64,000 nucleotides of DNA. Source: Actinomycetes bacterium. GTDB taxonomy: Bacteria > Actinomycetota > Actinomycetes > Actinomycetales > Dermatophilaceae. Positions 50,418 to 58,911 of the stretch are shown in pieces. The translations under genes and the position numbers were made by a program. The notes beneath the pieces are model-generated. The model did no database searches. It worked only from the letters and a program-made list of their open reading frames with translations, and was not told the origin of the DNA. Numbering within the stretch: the first letter of the stretch is position 1; the number at the start of each line of letters is the position of its first letter. The DNA is taken from positions 21,742 to 85,741 of the forward strand of contig JAEZWF010000057.1 in NCBI GenBank assembly GCA_023420415.1, read 5' to 3'.

Positions 50418-50419
50418 GC

Positions 50420-50456
50420 GAGGTATGCCGCGTGGCCGGGCCACGCGGCATACCTC
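50420..50456. terminator. perfect 17-bp GTATGCCGCGTGG hairpin between FAH gene and gltX
   Basis: GAGGTATGCCGCGTGGC (50420-50436) and its exact complement (50440-50456) with a 3-nt loop. No T-run. The clearest member of the family. Confidence 0.75.
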
Positions 50457-50489
50457 ACCATCGCTCGAGGTCCCTAGAATCGGCGCATC

Positions 50490-52031
50490 ATGAGCGAGAA
50501 GCCCGCCACCCCCGCGCCCACCTCGAAGTCGCCGCGGCTGCGCGTCGCGCCGTCGCCGACCGGCGACCCGCACGTCGGCACGGCGTACATGTCGCTGTTC
50601 AACCTGGCGTTCGCGCGCCAGCAGGACGGCAAGTTCGTGCTGCGGATCGAGGACACCGACCGCACGCGGTTCCGGGAGGACAGCGAGCAGCAGGTGTTCG
50701 ACACGCTGCACTGGCTCGGCCTCGACTGGGACGAGGGGCCGGACATCGGTGGCCCCTACGCGCCCTACCGGCAGAGCGAGCGGCTCGACACCTACCGTCC
50801 CTACGTGGACCGGCTGCTCGAGGAGGGCAAGGCCTACTACTGCTGGTGCACGCCGGAGCGGCTGGCGCAGATGCGTGAGATCCAGCAGAAGACCAAGCAG
50901 CCCACCGGGTACGACCGGCTCTGCTACGGCAAGACGCGTGAGGAGCGGGCCGAGCTGCCCGGGTTCAGCGAGACGCCGGTCGTGCGGATGCTCATCCCCG
51001 ACGACGTGGAGCTCACCTTCGAGGACCTCATCCGCGGGCGGGTGTCGGCGCCGCGACCCGACGACCAGGTGATCCTCAAGGCCGACGGCTTCCCGACCTA
51101 CCACCTCGCCGTCGTCGTCGACGACCACGAGATGGGCATCACGCACGTCGTGCGCGGCGAGGAGTGGATCTCCAGCACCCCCAAGCACATCCTGCTCTAC
51201 CAGTGGTTCGGGCTGGAGCCGCCGAAGTGGGCGCACATGCCCCTGCTGCGCAACACCGACAAGTCCAAGATCTCCAAGCGGAAGAACCCGGCGGCTCGGC
51301 TGACGTGGTTCCGCGAGCAGGGCTACCTGCCCGAGGCGCTCGTGAACTTCCTTGCGCTGCTTGCCTATCCGCCGGCCCAGGGCGCCGAGGGCGAGGATGT
51401 CGAGGTCTTCACGTTCGACGAGTTCAGCAAGGACTTCGACTGGCGCAAGGTCAACCCGGTCGGCCCGATCTTCGACCTCAAGAAGCTCGAGTGGCTCAAC
51501 GGCGTCTACGTGCGTCAGCTCTCCGTCGACGAGCTCGCGTCGCGGCTGCTGCCCTACCTCGAGGCCGAGGGCGTGCTGTCCGGCAACCCCTCGCTCGGTG
51601 AGCTGGCGCGGCTGCGCAAGGTGACCGAGCTGATCCAGACCCGCATGGCGCTGCTCACCGAGGCGGCGCCGCTGGTGCGGCCGTTCTTCGTGGGTGACGA
51701 CGAGTTCGAGTACGCCGAGGACGCGTTGGGGCAGCTCAAGGAGGACGCTCCCGCAGTGCTCGACGCGGCCATCTCGGCGCTCGGCGACGTGAGCGACGAG
51801 CGGTCGGGTGTGCTCGGGTCGGAGTCGGCGTGGCAGGCCGCGGCGATCGAGGCCGCGCTGCGCTCGGCGATCGTCGAGGGCATGGGGATCAAGCCGAAGT
51901 TCGCGTTCGGGCCGCTGCGCACGGCGGTGTCGGGTGCGCGGGTCAGCCCGCCGCTGTTCGAGTCGATGGAGATCCTCGGCAAGACCGCGACGCTGAACCG
52001 CCTGCAGCGGCTGCGCGACCACCTCGGCTGA
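50490..52031 (+). CDS. gltX: glutamyl-tRNA synthetase
   Basis: 513 residues, class I aminoacyl-tRNA synthetase. The HIGH-equivalent is in SPTGDPHVGTAYMSLFNLAFAR, followed by LRIEDTDRTRF; the KMSKS-equivalent is DKSKISKRKN (about residue 260). The C-terminal helical anticodon domain is at about 340-513. With gatCAB present it is presumably non-discriminating and also charges tRNA-Gln with glutamate. TAGAAT lies 9 nt before the ATG. The HAD gene begins at the next base after the stop. Confidence 0.96.
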   Translation: MSEKPATPAPTSKSPRLRVAPSPTGDPHVGTAYMSLFNLAFARQQDGKFVLRIEDTDRTRFREDSEQQVFDTLHWLGLDWDEGPDIGGPYAPYRQSERLDTYRPYVDRLLEEGKAYYCWCTPERLAQMREIQQKTKQPTGYDRLCYGKTREERAELPGFSETPVVRMLIPDDVELTFEDLIRGRVSAPRPDDQVILKADGFPTYHLAVVVDDHEMGITHVVRGEEWISSTPKHILLYQWFGLEPPKWAHMPLLRNTDKSKISKRKNPAARLTWFREQGYLPEALVNFLALLAYPPAQGAEGEDVEVFTFDEFSKDFDWRKVNPVGPIFDLKKLEWLNGVYVRQLSVDELASRLLPYLEAEGVLSGNPSLGELARLRKVTELIQTRMALLTEAAPLVRPFFVGDDEFEYAEDALGQLKEDAPAVLDAAISALGDVSDERSGVLGSESAWQAAAIEAALRSAIVEGMGIKPKFAFGPLRTAVSGARVSPPLFESMEILGKTATLNRLQRLRDHLG

Positions 52032-52811
52032 GTGCCCGTGGCAGATGCCTTGCCCGGGGCCGTCGAAGCCGTCCTGCTCGACCTCGACGGCACGTTGATC
52101 ACGACTGCCGATGCCATGCGCGTCGGCGGCCGTGCCGCCTTTCGCGCGGTGTGGCCCGAGCTGGACGACAAACGCGCGGCCGCCGCGGGGGAGCGCTTCC
52201 GACGCGACCCCGAGGCGTGGTTCGGCCGGTATGCCGCGGGCGACGTCGACTTCGTGACCATGCGTCGCGAGCGGCTGGGTGAGGTCGTGCGCTGGCTGGG
52301 TCTGCAGTGGGACCCTGCCCGGTACGAGTCGTTCGAGGCGGCGTACGAGCCGGCGTTCACCGGTGCGTTGCGCGTCTTCGACGACGTGCTGCCGGGCGTC
52401 GAGCGGTGGCGGGCCGCGGGGCTGCCGGTCGGCATCCTCACCAACTCCTCGCGCACCTACACGACGGCCAAGCTCGGGGCGAGCGGCCTGGCGTCGGTCT
52501 CCGAGGTCGTCGTCACCACCGACGACCTCGGCATCGGCAAGCCCGACCCACGGGTCTTCCACCACGCCTGCGGTGAGCTGGGGAGCACGCCCGAGCACAC
52601 GGCATACGTGGGCGACGAGCTGGCGGCGGATGCGATCGGCAGCCGCGACGCCGGACTCGTCTCGCACTGGCTACTGCGCTCCGGTGAGCTGCCCGACGGG
52701 GCGCCCGTGCCCGCCGACGTGAGGCTCGTGACGTCGCTCGACGAGGTGCTCGCGGGTGCGCCCGAGGAGGTCGGGGCAGCCGATTTGGGAACGCGCCGGG
52801 GCGACCGGTAG
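52032..52811 (+). CDS. HAD-superfamily hydrolase (phosphoglycolate-phosphatase-like)
   Basis: 259 residues from a GTG directly after the gltX stop (a second GTG six bases on is possible). Motif I is AVLLDLDGTLITT (nucleophile Asp), motif II ILTNSSR, the motif III/IV region TDDLGIGKPDPRVFHHAC and YVGDELAADAIG. The cap domain is alpha-helical (about 30-105). Probably co-translated with gltX. Substrate unknown. Confidence 0.88.
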   Translation: MPVADALPGAVEAVLLDLDGTLITTADAMRVGGRAAFRAVWPELDDKRAAAAGERFRRDPEAWFGRYAAGDVDFVTMRRERLGEVVRWLGLQWDPARYESFEAAYEPAFTGALRVFDDVLPGVERWRAAGLPVGILTNSSRTYTTAKLGASGLASVSEVVVTTDDLGIGKPDPRVFHHACGELGSTPEHTAYVGDELAADAIGSRDAGLVSHWLLRSGELPDGAPVPADVRLVTSLDEVLAGAPEEVGAADLGTRRGDR

Positions 52812-52871
52812 CATCGCTCCTCGGTTCACTCCGCTGAAGGCCCCTCGGGCGCGCAGGGAGTGATACCCCCT

Positions 52872-52946
52872 TGGGGTATGGTGTAATTGGCAGCACGACT
52901 GATTCTGGTTCAGTTAGTCTAGGTTCGAGTCCTGGTACCCCAGCCA
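52872..52946 (+). tRNA. tRNA-Gln (anticodon CTG)
   Basis: Acceptor arms TGGGGTA (52872-52878) and TACCCCA (52936-52942), discriminator G, and encoded CCA (52944-52946). The anticodon stem ACTGA/TCAGT encloses a 7-nt loop with CTG at 52905-52907; the T arm GGTTCGAGTCC is present. It lies 60 bp after the HAD gene. Confidence 0.95.
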
Positions 52947-53064
52947 TCGTCGGCTCCCGCGCGAAATGCCGTGCAGGAACCGCCGATTCGGAGAAACCCA
53001 TCCACTGCCGGTATGGTTCACTCCGCTGCCAGGACCTCTCGCGAGGACCAGGCAGACCAGCTAG

Positions 53065-53140
53065 GGCCCCGTTGTGTAGCGGCCTAGCACGCCGCCCTCT
53101 CAAGGCGGTAGCGCGGGTTCGAATCCCGTCGGGGCTACCA
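53065..53140 (+). tRNA. tRNA-Glu (anticodon CTC)
   Basis: Acceptor arms GGCCCCG (53065-53071) and CGGGGCT (53130-53136), discriminator A, and encoded CCA (53138-53140). Anticodon stem CCGCC/GGCGG with CTC at 53099-53101; T arm GCGGGTTCGAATCCCGT. It follows tRNA-Gln by about 120 bp and is probably co-transcribed. A CGCCCCC-rich hairpin after it may terminate. Confidence 0.95.
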
Positions 53141-53209
53141 CGCGAAAGCGCCCCCGTCCGATCCGGACGGGGGCGCTTTGCCGTGCACGCGGCATACCTG
53201 GTCCGTGCC

Positions 53210-53281
53210 CTCGCGAACTTTGACCCAAAGTTTGCGAGGGCCTGAAAGGTTCCAAGCGCACGCGAACTTTGACCCAAAGTT
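53210..53281. repeat. composite palindrome pair, unit 3
   Basis: Cores AACTTTGACCCAAAGTT at 53216-53232 and 53265-53281, centres 53224 and 53273, again 49 bp apart. The first extends to a near-perfect 29-bp palindrome (53210-53238). A run of eleven G follows at about 53289. It fills the gap between tRNA-Glu and the IclR gene. Confidence 0.88.
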
Positions 53282-53334
53282 CAAGGCGGGGGGGGGGGGT
53301 ATGGCGCGTGGCCGGCCTGGTTGCCCTGTTGGGC

Positions 53335-54078
53335 TCAGGCGTCGTTCTGCTGTTGCTGCTGTGCGTGGTGGCGGGCCAGCACCTCGGAGAGCTTGTTGGC
53401 GCCGGCGATCACGGTCGCGGCGTGCAGGCGACCGGGCTGGCGCGAGAGCCGCTCGATCGGGCCGGAGATCGAGACGGCGGCGACGACGCGACCGCTCGGT
53501 CCGCGCACCGGGGCTGACACCGACGCGACGCCGGCCTCGCGCTCTCCGACGCTCTGGGCCCAGCCGCGGCGGCGGACTCCGGAGAGGGTGGTGGCGGTGA
53601 ACTTGGCGCCGTGCAGGCCGCGGTGGAGGCGGTCGGGCTCCTCCCAGGCGAGCAGCACCTGGGCGGCCGAGCCGGCGAGCATCGACAGGGTCGCTCCGAC
53701 GGGGATCGAGTCGCGCAGACCGACCGGGCGCTCGGCGGCCGACACGCAGATGCGGTGGTCGCCCTGGCGGCGGAAGAGCTGCGCGCTCTCGTTGGTGTGG
53801 TCGCGCAGCGCGCCGAGGACGGGGCCGGCGGCGGCGAGGAGGCGGTCCTCGCCGGCGGCGGCGGCCAGCTCGGCGAGGCGTGGCCCGAGGACGAACCGGC
53901 CCTGCAGGTCGCGCGTCACGAGCCGGTGGTGCTCGAGCGCGACGGCGAGGCGGTGCGCCGTGGGGCGGGCCAGGCCGGTCGCGGTGACCAGCTGGGCGAG
54001 GGTCGACGGCCCGGCCTCGAGGGCGCCGAGGACGATGGCTGCCTTGTCGAGAACGCCGACTCCACTGGTGTTGTCCAT
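53335..54078 (-). CDS. IclR-family regulator of leucine genes (NdgR/LtbR type)
   Basis: 247 residues. The N-terminal winged helix-turn-helix is GVLDKAAIVLGALEAGPSTLAQLVTATGLARPTAHRLAVALE; the C-terminal IclR effector domain has ESAQLFRRQGDHRICVSAAERP and GPSGRVVAAVSISGPIERL. The start codon and the divergent leuC flank a GTCTCAT/ATGAGAC palindrome, the arrangement known for LtbR of Corynebacterium and NdgR of Streptomyces. It probably represses leuCD. The C-terminus ends in a Gln run (AQQQQQNDA). Confidence 0.92.
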   Translation of the reverse strand: MDNTSGVGVLDKAAIVLGALEAGPSTLAQLVTATGLARPTAHRLAVALEHHRLVTRDLQGRFVLGPRLAELAAAAGEDRLLAAAGPVLGALRDHTNESAQLFRRQGDHRICVSAAERPVGLRDSIPVGATLSMLAGSAAQVLLAWEEPDRLHRGLHGAKFTATTLSGVRRRGWAQSVGEREAGVASVSAPVRGPSGRVVAAVSISGPIERLSRQPGRLHAATVIAGANKLSEVLARHHAQQQQQNDA

Positions 54079-54092
54079 GCACTGATATTGAC

Positions 54093-54109
54093 GTCTCATT
54101 CGATGAGAC
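54093..54109. promoter_or_regulatory. IclR/LtbR-type operator upstream of leuCD
   Basis: GTCTCAT, 3-nt centre, ATGAGAC. It lies 15-31 bp before the regulator's ATG (54078) and about 100 bp before leuC, so it can control both directions. Confidence 0.75.
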
Positions 54110-54208
54110 GCAAATCCGTGGGCGTGTCCCAAGTGCGAACCTCGATCCCAGGCGCGCTGCCGCACCGGTCGCGGCGCCGCGACGCAACGGGTGAAGGAGT
54201 GTGTGCAG

Positions 54209-55657
54209 GTGGCTGGAACGCTGGCCGAGAAGCTGTGGGAGTCCCACGTCGTCCACCAGGCCGAGGGCGAGCCCGACCTGCTCTACATCGACCTCCACCT
54301 CATCCACGAGGTGACCTCGCCGCAGGCCTTCGACGGGCTGCGGCTCGCCGGCCGGCAGGTTCGCCGTCCCGACCTCACCCTCGCGACCGAGGACCACAAC
54401 GTCCCCACGACGCCCGGCCCGATCACCGACCTCGTCAGCAAGACCCAGGTCGAGACGCTGCGCAGGAACTGCGAGGAGTTCGGTGTCCGGCTCTACCCCA
54501 TGGGTGACGCCGAACAGGGCATCGTCCACGTCGTCGGACCGCAGCTGGGCCTGACCCAGCCGGGCATGACCGTCGTCTGCGGCGACTCGCACACCTCGAC
54601 CCACGGCGCCTTTGGTGCGCTGGCGTTCGGCATCGGCACGTCCGAGGTCGAACACGTCCTGGCCACCCAGACCCTGCCGCTCAAGCCGTTCAGGACCATG
54701 GCGATCACCGTCGAGGGCGAGCTCCAGCCCGGCGTCACCGCCAAGGACATCGTGCTGGCCGTCATCGCCAAGATCGGCACCGGCGGCGGCCAGGGCTACG
54801 TCCTGGAGTACCGCGGCAGCGCCATCCGCGCCCTGTCGATGGAGGCGCGAATGACGGTGTGCAACATGTCGATCGAGGCCGGTGCCCGCGCGGGCATGAT
54901 CGCGCCGGACCAGACCACGTTCGACTACCTGCAGGGCCGCGACCACGCGCCGAAGGGCGCCGACTGGGACGCCGCGGTCGCCGAGTGGTCGCAGCTGAAG
55001 AGCGACGACGACGCGGTCTTCGACGAGGAGGTCGTGCTCGACGCCTCGACCCTCACGCCGTTCGTCACGTGGGGCACCAACCCCGGTCAGGGCCTGCCGC
55101 TCGGTGAGTCGGTGCCCGACCCGGAGACCCTCGGCGACGACAACGCCAAGGCCGCCGCCCAGCATGCGCTGGAGTACATGGGCCTCACACCCGGCACGCC
55201 GCTGCGCGAGATCAAGGTCGACACCGTCTTCGTCGGCTCGTGCACCAACGGCCGGATCGAGGACCTGCGCGCGGCGGCTGACGTCGTCAAGGGCCGCAAG
55301 GTCGCCGACGGCGTGCGAATGCTCGTGGTGCCCGGGTCGGCGCGGGTCCGAGTCCAGGCGGAGGAGGAGGGCCTCGACCAGGTCTTCACGGCCGCAGGTG
55401 CCGAGTGGCGTCTGCCCGGCTGCTCGATGTGCCTTGGCATGAACCCCGACCAGCTCGCGCCCGGGGAGCGCAGCGCGTCGACCTCCAACCGCAACTTCGA
55501 GGGACGCCAGGGCAAGGGCGGGCGCACCCACCTCGTCAGCCCGCTCGTCGCCGCTGCCACCGCGTTGCGTGGCACGTTGTCGAGTCCGGCCGACCTGGAC
55601 GCCGCCGATGCCGCCGATGCCGACCGCCTCGTCGGCACGAGTGAGGGGAGTCGCTGA
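54209..55657 (+). CDS. leuC: 3-isopropylmalate dehydratase large subunit
   Basis: 482 residues. Isomerises 2- to 3-isopropylmalate with a [4Fe-4S] cluster. GAAGGAG stands 9 nt before the GTG at 54209 (AGTLAEKLWESHVV), which sets the start. Motifs: TEDHNVPTTPG, VVCGDSHTSTHGAFGALAFGIGTSEVEHVLATQ, and cluster cysteines in VGSCTNGRIEDLR and PGCSMCLGMNPD. leuD starts inside the stop codon (TGATG). A dehydratase partner for citramalate in the CimA route is also expected of this enzyme. Confidence 0.97.
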   Translation: MAGTLAEKLWESHVVHQAEGEPDLLYIDLHLIHEVTSPQAFDGLRLAGRQVRRPDLTLATEDHNVPTTPGPITDLVSKTQVETLRRNCEEFGVRLYPMGDAEQGIVHVVGPQLGLTQPGMTVVCGDSHTSTHGAFGALAFGIGTSEVEHVLATQTLPLKPFRTMAITVEGELQPGVTAKDIVLAVIAKIGTGGGQGYVLEYRGSAIRALSMEARMTVCNMSIEAGARAGMIAPDQTTFDYLQGRDHAPKGADWDAAVAEWSQLKSDDDAVFDEEVVLDASTLTPFVTWGTNPGQGLPLGESVPDPETLGDDNAKAAAQHALEYMGLTPGTPLREIKVDTVFVGSCTNGRIEDLRAAADVVKGRKVADGVRMLVVPGSARVRVQAEEEGLDQVFTAAGAEWRLPGCSMCLGMNPDQLAPGERSASTSNRNFEGRQGKGGRTHLVSPLVAAATALRGTLSSPADLDAADAADADRLVGTSEGSR

Positions 55658-56250
55658 TGCATCAGTTCACGACGCACACCGGCATCGGCGTCCCGTTGCG
55701 CCGCAGCAACGTCGACACCGACCAGATCATCCCGGCCGTCTACCTCAAGCGGGTCACGCGCACCGGCTTCGAGGACGGCCTGTTCGCCGCGTGGCGCAAG
55801 GACGAGACGTTCGTCCTCAACCACGACTCGTATGCCGCGGGCTCGGTTCTGGTGGCCGGGCCGGACTTCGGGACCGGGTCGTCGCGCGAGCACGCGGTCT
55901 GGGCGTTGATGGACTACGGCTTTCGGGTGGTGCTGTCGTCGCGGTTCGCCGACATCTTCCGCGGAAACAGCGGCAAGGGCGGACTGCTGACGGCCCAGCT
56001 GGACCAGTCCGACATCGAGCTCATCTGGAAGTACCTCGAGAACGAACCCGGCGCATCCGTCACCGTCGACCTGGTGTCGCGCACCGTGACGGCCGGCGAC
56101 ATCGTTGCCACGTTCGAGGTCGACGACTACACGCGCTGGCGGCTGCTCGAGGGCCTGGATGACATCAGTCTGACCCTGCGCCACGAGCAGGACATCACCG
56201 ACTTCGAGGCTGGCCGGCCGGCGCACAAGCCGACCACGGTCACCGCCTGA
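55657..56250 (+). CDS. leuD: 3-isopropylmalate dehydratase small subunit
   Basis: 197 residues, usual length. The swivelling aconitase domain has GVPLRRSNVDTDQIIPAVYLKRVTRTGFEDGLF and GPDFGTGSSREHAVWALMDYGFRVVLSSRFADIFRGN. Translationally coupled to leuC. A hairpin (CGCAACACGCCG at 56301 with CGGCGTGTTGCG ending 56339) probably terminates the operon. Confidence 0.97.
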   Translation: MHQFTTHTGIGVPLRRSNVDTDQIIPAVYLKRVTRTGFEDGLFAAWRKDETFVLNHDSYAAGSVLVAGPDFGTGSSREHAVWALMDYGFRVVLSSRFADIFRGNSGKGGLLTAQLDQSDIELIWKYLENEPGASVTVDLVSRTVTAGDIVATFEVDDYTRWRLLEGLDDISLTLRHEQDITDFEAGRPAHKPTTVTA

Positions 56251-56698
56251 CGCCGGCCGGCACCAGCCGAAACCACCAGCGAAAGCCCGTCCCCACGGCC
56301 CGCAACACGCCGTGGGGCGGGCGAATTCGGCGTGTTGCGCGGATCTTTCTGTGCGGTGTCTCGCCGGCCGTCGCGCGGGCCACTCGCGACGCCCTGACCT
56401 GCGGGTTTGCCGGGCCAGGGGCAGATGGGTTCTGGCGAAATCCGTTGCGCTGCAACGGATCCTGCGATTTCGACCGCGACCGGCAGGATGAGGTGAGGCG
56501 GCGGCGTGAGGCGAGCAGGCGGCATACCTGACCCGCCGGAGGCGCCTGAATCCGTTGCGAGACAAAGGATCGAGGCCCCGACATGGTGGACTCGCGTGCT
56601 CAACCGCCCTAACGTCGGTCCCAAGTCGGGCAGCGGCTCGACCTCCAACCAGCCGGGCTAAGGGAGTCCGGCGCCCCAAACCCTTTGGAGGGGAAGAC
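56251..56698. other. 448-bp gap with palindromes and the hup promoter region
   Basis: Contents: the leuCD hairpin 56301-56339; a perfect palindrome ATCCGTTGC-GCT-GCAACGGAT at 56440-56460; a related imperfect copy AATCCGTTGCGAGACAAAGG from about 56550; and GAGGCGAGCAGGCGGCATAC at about 56510, which also occurs at about 4157. No ORF with coding character is visible. Confidence 0.7.
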
Positions 56699-57343
56699 GT
56701 GAACAAGGCAGAACTGATCAAGGAGCTCGAGAACCGACTCGGCAGCCGCAAGGCCGCCAGCGACGCCCTCACCAACGTCGTCGACGTGATCATCCGTGAG
56801 GTTGCCAAGGGTGGCAGCGTCGCGATCACCGGCTTCGGCACCTTCGAGCAGGCGGCCCGCGCCGCGCGCACCGGCCGCAACCCGCGCACCGGCGCCACGG
56901 TGAAGATCAAGAAGACGACCGTGCCGAAGTTCCGCGCCGGGTCGGCGTTCAAGGACGTCGTGAAGAACCCGCGCTCGCTGCCGAAGGCTGCGGTCGCCGG
57001 CGCCCGCGCCGCTGCGGGGACGGCCACCAAGTCCGCGGCTCCGGCGAAGAAGACCACCGCCAAGAAGACGACCGCGAAGAAGACCACGACCGCGAAGAAG
57101 GCGGCTCCCGCCAAGAAGGCGGCGGCGAAGAAGACCACCACGAAGAAGGCGGCACCGGCCAAGAAGGCCGCGGTCAAGAAGACCACCGCCGCGAAGAAGA
57201 CGACCGCCAAGAAGGTCGCACCCGCGAAGAAGGCGGCGGTCAAGAAGACCACGGCGGCCAAGAAGACGACCGCGAAGAAGACCACCGCCAAGAAGACGAC
57301 GGCGAAGAAGACCGCGACGAAGCGCACGGCCAAGAAGGCCTGA
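56699..57343 (+). CDS. hup: HU-family nucleoid protein with lysine-rich H1-like tail
   Basis: 214 residues, GTG start preceded by GGAGGGG. The N-terminal HU domain (1-90) has MNKAELIKELENRLGSRKAASDALTNVVDVI, GFGTFEQAARAARTGRNPRTGATVKI and FRAGSAFKDVV, the DNA-binding arm with its NP turn. Residues about 105-214 are repeats of KKTTAKK, KKAAPAKK and similar, like the mycobacterial HupB tail. The protein compacts the nucleoid; the tail is a likely acetylation target. A 14-bp hairpin follows at 57393-57422. Confidence 0.95.
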   Translation: MNKAELIKELENRLGSRKAASDALTNVVDVIIREVAKGGSVAITGFGTFEQAARAARTGRNPRTGATVKIKKTTVPKFRAGSAFKDVVKNPRSLPKAAVAGARAAAGTATKSAAPAKKTTAKKTTAKKTTTAKKAAPAKKAAAKKTTTKKAAPAKKAAVKKTTAAKKTTAKKVAPAKKAAVKKTTAAKKTTAKKTTAKKTTAKKTATKRTAKKA

Positions 57344-57392
57344 CGCTCCTGCGGTGTGGCGGGCCGCTCGGCCCGTCCGCCAGCACCAGACA

Positions 57393-57422
57393 GAGGCCGG
57401 CACCCCTCGGGGTGTCGGCCTC
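57393..57422 (+). terminator. hairpin terminator after hup
   Basis: GAGGCCGGCACCCC (57393-57406) pairs with GGGGTGTCGGCCTC (57409-57422), with one G-T pair. The tight loop suggests the innermost pairs open. Confidence 0.7.
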
Positions 57423-57448
57423 CGTCGTCGTTTGGGATGCTTCTCCCC

Positions 57449-58765
57449 ATGGCCAACATCCTCACCGTCAACGGCGGCTCACCCCTGGTGGGCGACATCG
57501 AGGTGCGCGGCGCCAAGAACCTCGTCTCCAAGGCGATGGTGGCCGCGCTGCTCGCCGAGGACCGCTGCCGGCTGCGTGGCGTCCCGGAGATCTCCGACGT
57601 CAAGATCGTCTCCGGCCTGCTCGAGCTGCACGGCGTCAAGATCGACTCGACCGACCGTGACGGTGAGCTGCTGCTCGACCCCACCAACGTCGAGCAGGCG
57701 CACGTCGCCGACATCGACGCCCACGCGGGCACCTCCCGGGTGCCCGTGCTGCTGTGCGGGCCGCTGCTGCACCGGCTGGGGGAGGCGTTCATCCCCGATC
57801 TCGGCGGCTGTCGCATCGGCGACCGCCCCATCAACTACCACCTCGACGTGCTGCGCGAGTTCGGCGCCGACGTCCAGAAACGGCCCGAGGGCCTGCGGCT
57901 CACCGCCCCGAACGGGTTGAGCGGCACGCGGATCAAGCTGCCCTACCCGAGCGTGGGCGCCACCGAGCAGGTGCTCCTGACGGCGGTGCGGGCCAAGGGC
58001 GTCACCGAGCTGCGCAACGCCGCCGTCGAGCCGGAGATCCTCGACCTCATCGCGATCCTGCAGAAGATGGGCGCGATCATCTCGGTCGAGACCGACCGCG
58101 TCATCAAGATCGAGGGCGTCGACCGGCTGGGGGGTTACGACCACCTGGCGATCCCGGACCGCATCGAGGCCGGCTCGTGGGCATGTGCGGCGCTGGCGAC
58201 CAAGGGCGACATCTACGTGCGCGGAGCGCAGCAGCAGGCGATGATGCCGTTCCTCAACGTGTTCCGGAAGATCGGCGGTCAGTTCGACATCGACGACGAG
58301 GGCATCCGCTTCTGGCACACCGGCGACCAGCTGTCGTCGTTGGTGCTCGAGACCGATGTCCACCCCGGGTTCATGACCGACTGGCAGCAGCCGCTGGTGG
58401 TCGCGCTAACCCAGACCGGTGGGTTGTCGATCGTGCACGAGACGGTCTACGAGAACCGGCTCGGGTTCACCGAGGCCCTCGGCGAGATGGGTGCGGTCAT
58501 CCAGCTCTACCGCGAGTGCCTCGGCGGGTCGCCGTGCCGGTTCGGTCGGGCGAACTTCCTGCACTCCGCGGTCATCTCGGGGCCGACGCCGCTCAAGGGC
58601 GCGGAGATCACCGTGCCCGACCTGCGTGGCGGGTTCAGCTACCTCATCGCGGCGCTGGCCGCCGAGGGGCAGTCGAAGGTGCACGGCATCGAGCTGATCT
58701 ACCGCGGCTACGAGCGGTTCGGCGACAAGCTCGACGCGCTCGGCGCCGACTACGAGGTCGGCTGA
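57449..58765 (+). CDS. murA: UDP-N-acetylglucosamine 1-carboxyvinyltransferase
   Basis: 438 residues. First committed step of peptidoglycan synthesis, transferring enolpyruvate to UDP-GlcNAc. The catalytic Cys (about residue 121) is in LGGCRIGDRPINYHL, so fosfomycin sensitivity is expected on this point. The N-terminal VRGAKNLVSKAMVAALL has the Lys-Asn pair (family KN motif). The C-terminal PDLRGGFSYLIAALAAEG matches. ATG start at 57449 with GATGCT 7 nt upstream. Single gene. Confidence 0.95.
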   Translation: MANILTVNGGSPLVGDIEVRGAKNLVSKAMVAALLAEDRCRLRGVPEISDVKIVSGLLELHGVKIDSTDRDGELLLDPTNVEQAHVADIDAHAGTSRVPVLLCGPLLHRLGEAFIPDLGGCRIGDRPINYHLDVLREFGADVQKRPEGLRLTAPNGLSGTRIKLPYPSVGATEQVLLTAVRAKGVTELRNAAVEPEILDLIAILQKMGAIISVETDRVIKIEGVDRLGGYDHLAIPDRIEAGSWACAALATKGDIYVRGAQQQAMMPFLNVFRKIGGQFDIDDEGIRFWHTGDQLSSLVLETDVHPGFMTDWQQPLVVALTQTGGLSIVHETVYENRLGFTEALGEMGAVIQLYRECLGGSPCRFGRANFLHSAVISGPTPLKGAEITVPDLRGGFSYLIAALAAEGQSKVHGIELIYRGYERFGDKLDALGADYEVG

Positions 58766-58801
58766 GGGGCGTCGTTCGATCCGGTTGGCCTGATCCAGCC
58801 G

Positions 58802-58863
58802 GTCGAGGGGTCACGGCGCGCTGAAGCAGAGCCGCTTCCTTCAGCGAGCCTTGACCCCTCGAC
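58802..58863. terminator. nested hairpin between convergent murA and small OB-like gene
   Basis: GTCGAGGGGTCA (58802-58813) pairs with TGACCCCTCGAC (58852-58863); inside, CGCTGAAG (58819-58826) pairs with CTTCAGCG (58839-58846). It is probably bidirectional. No T-run. Confidence 0.7.
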
Positions 58864-58911
58864 ACGCGGGGGCCGGGGGCTTGGCGACGGGCGGCGGCCT
58901 GTGACGACGGG

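Noticed and set aside
53289..53300. Run of G after the third palindrome pair as a phase-variation tract
   Set aside because: It lies between genes, 35 bp past the end of the IclR gene, so length change would not alter a reading frame.
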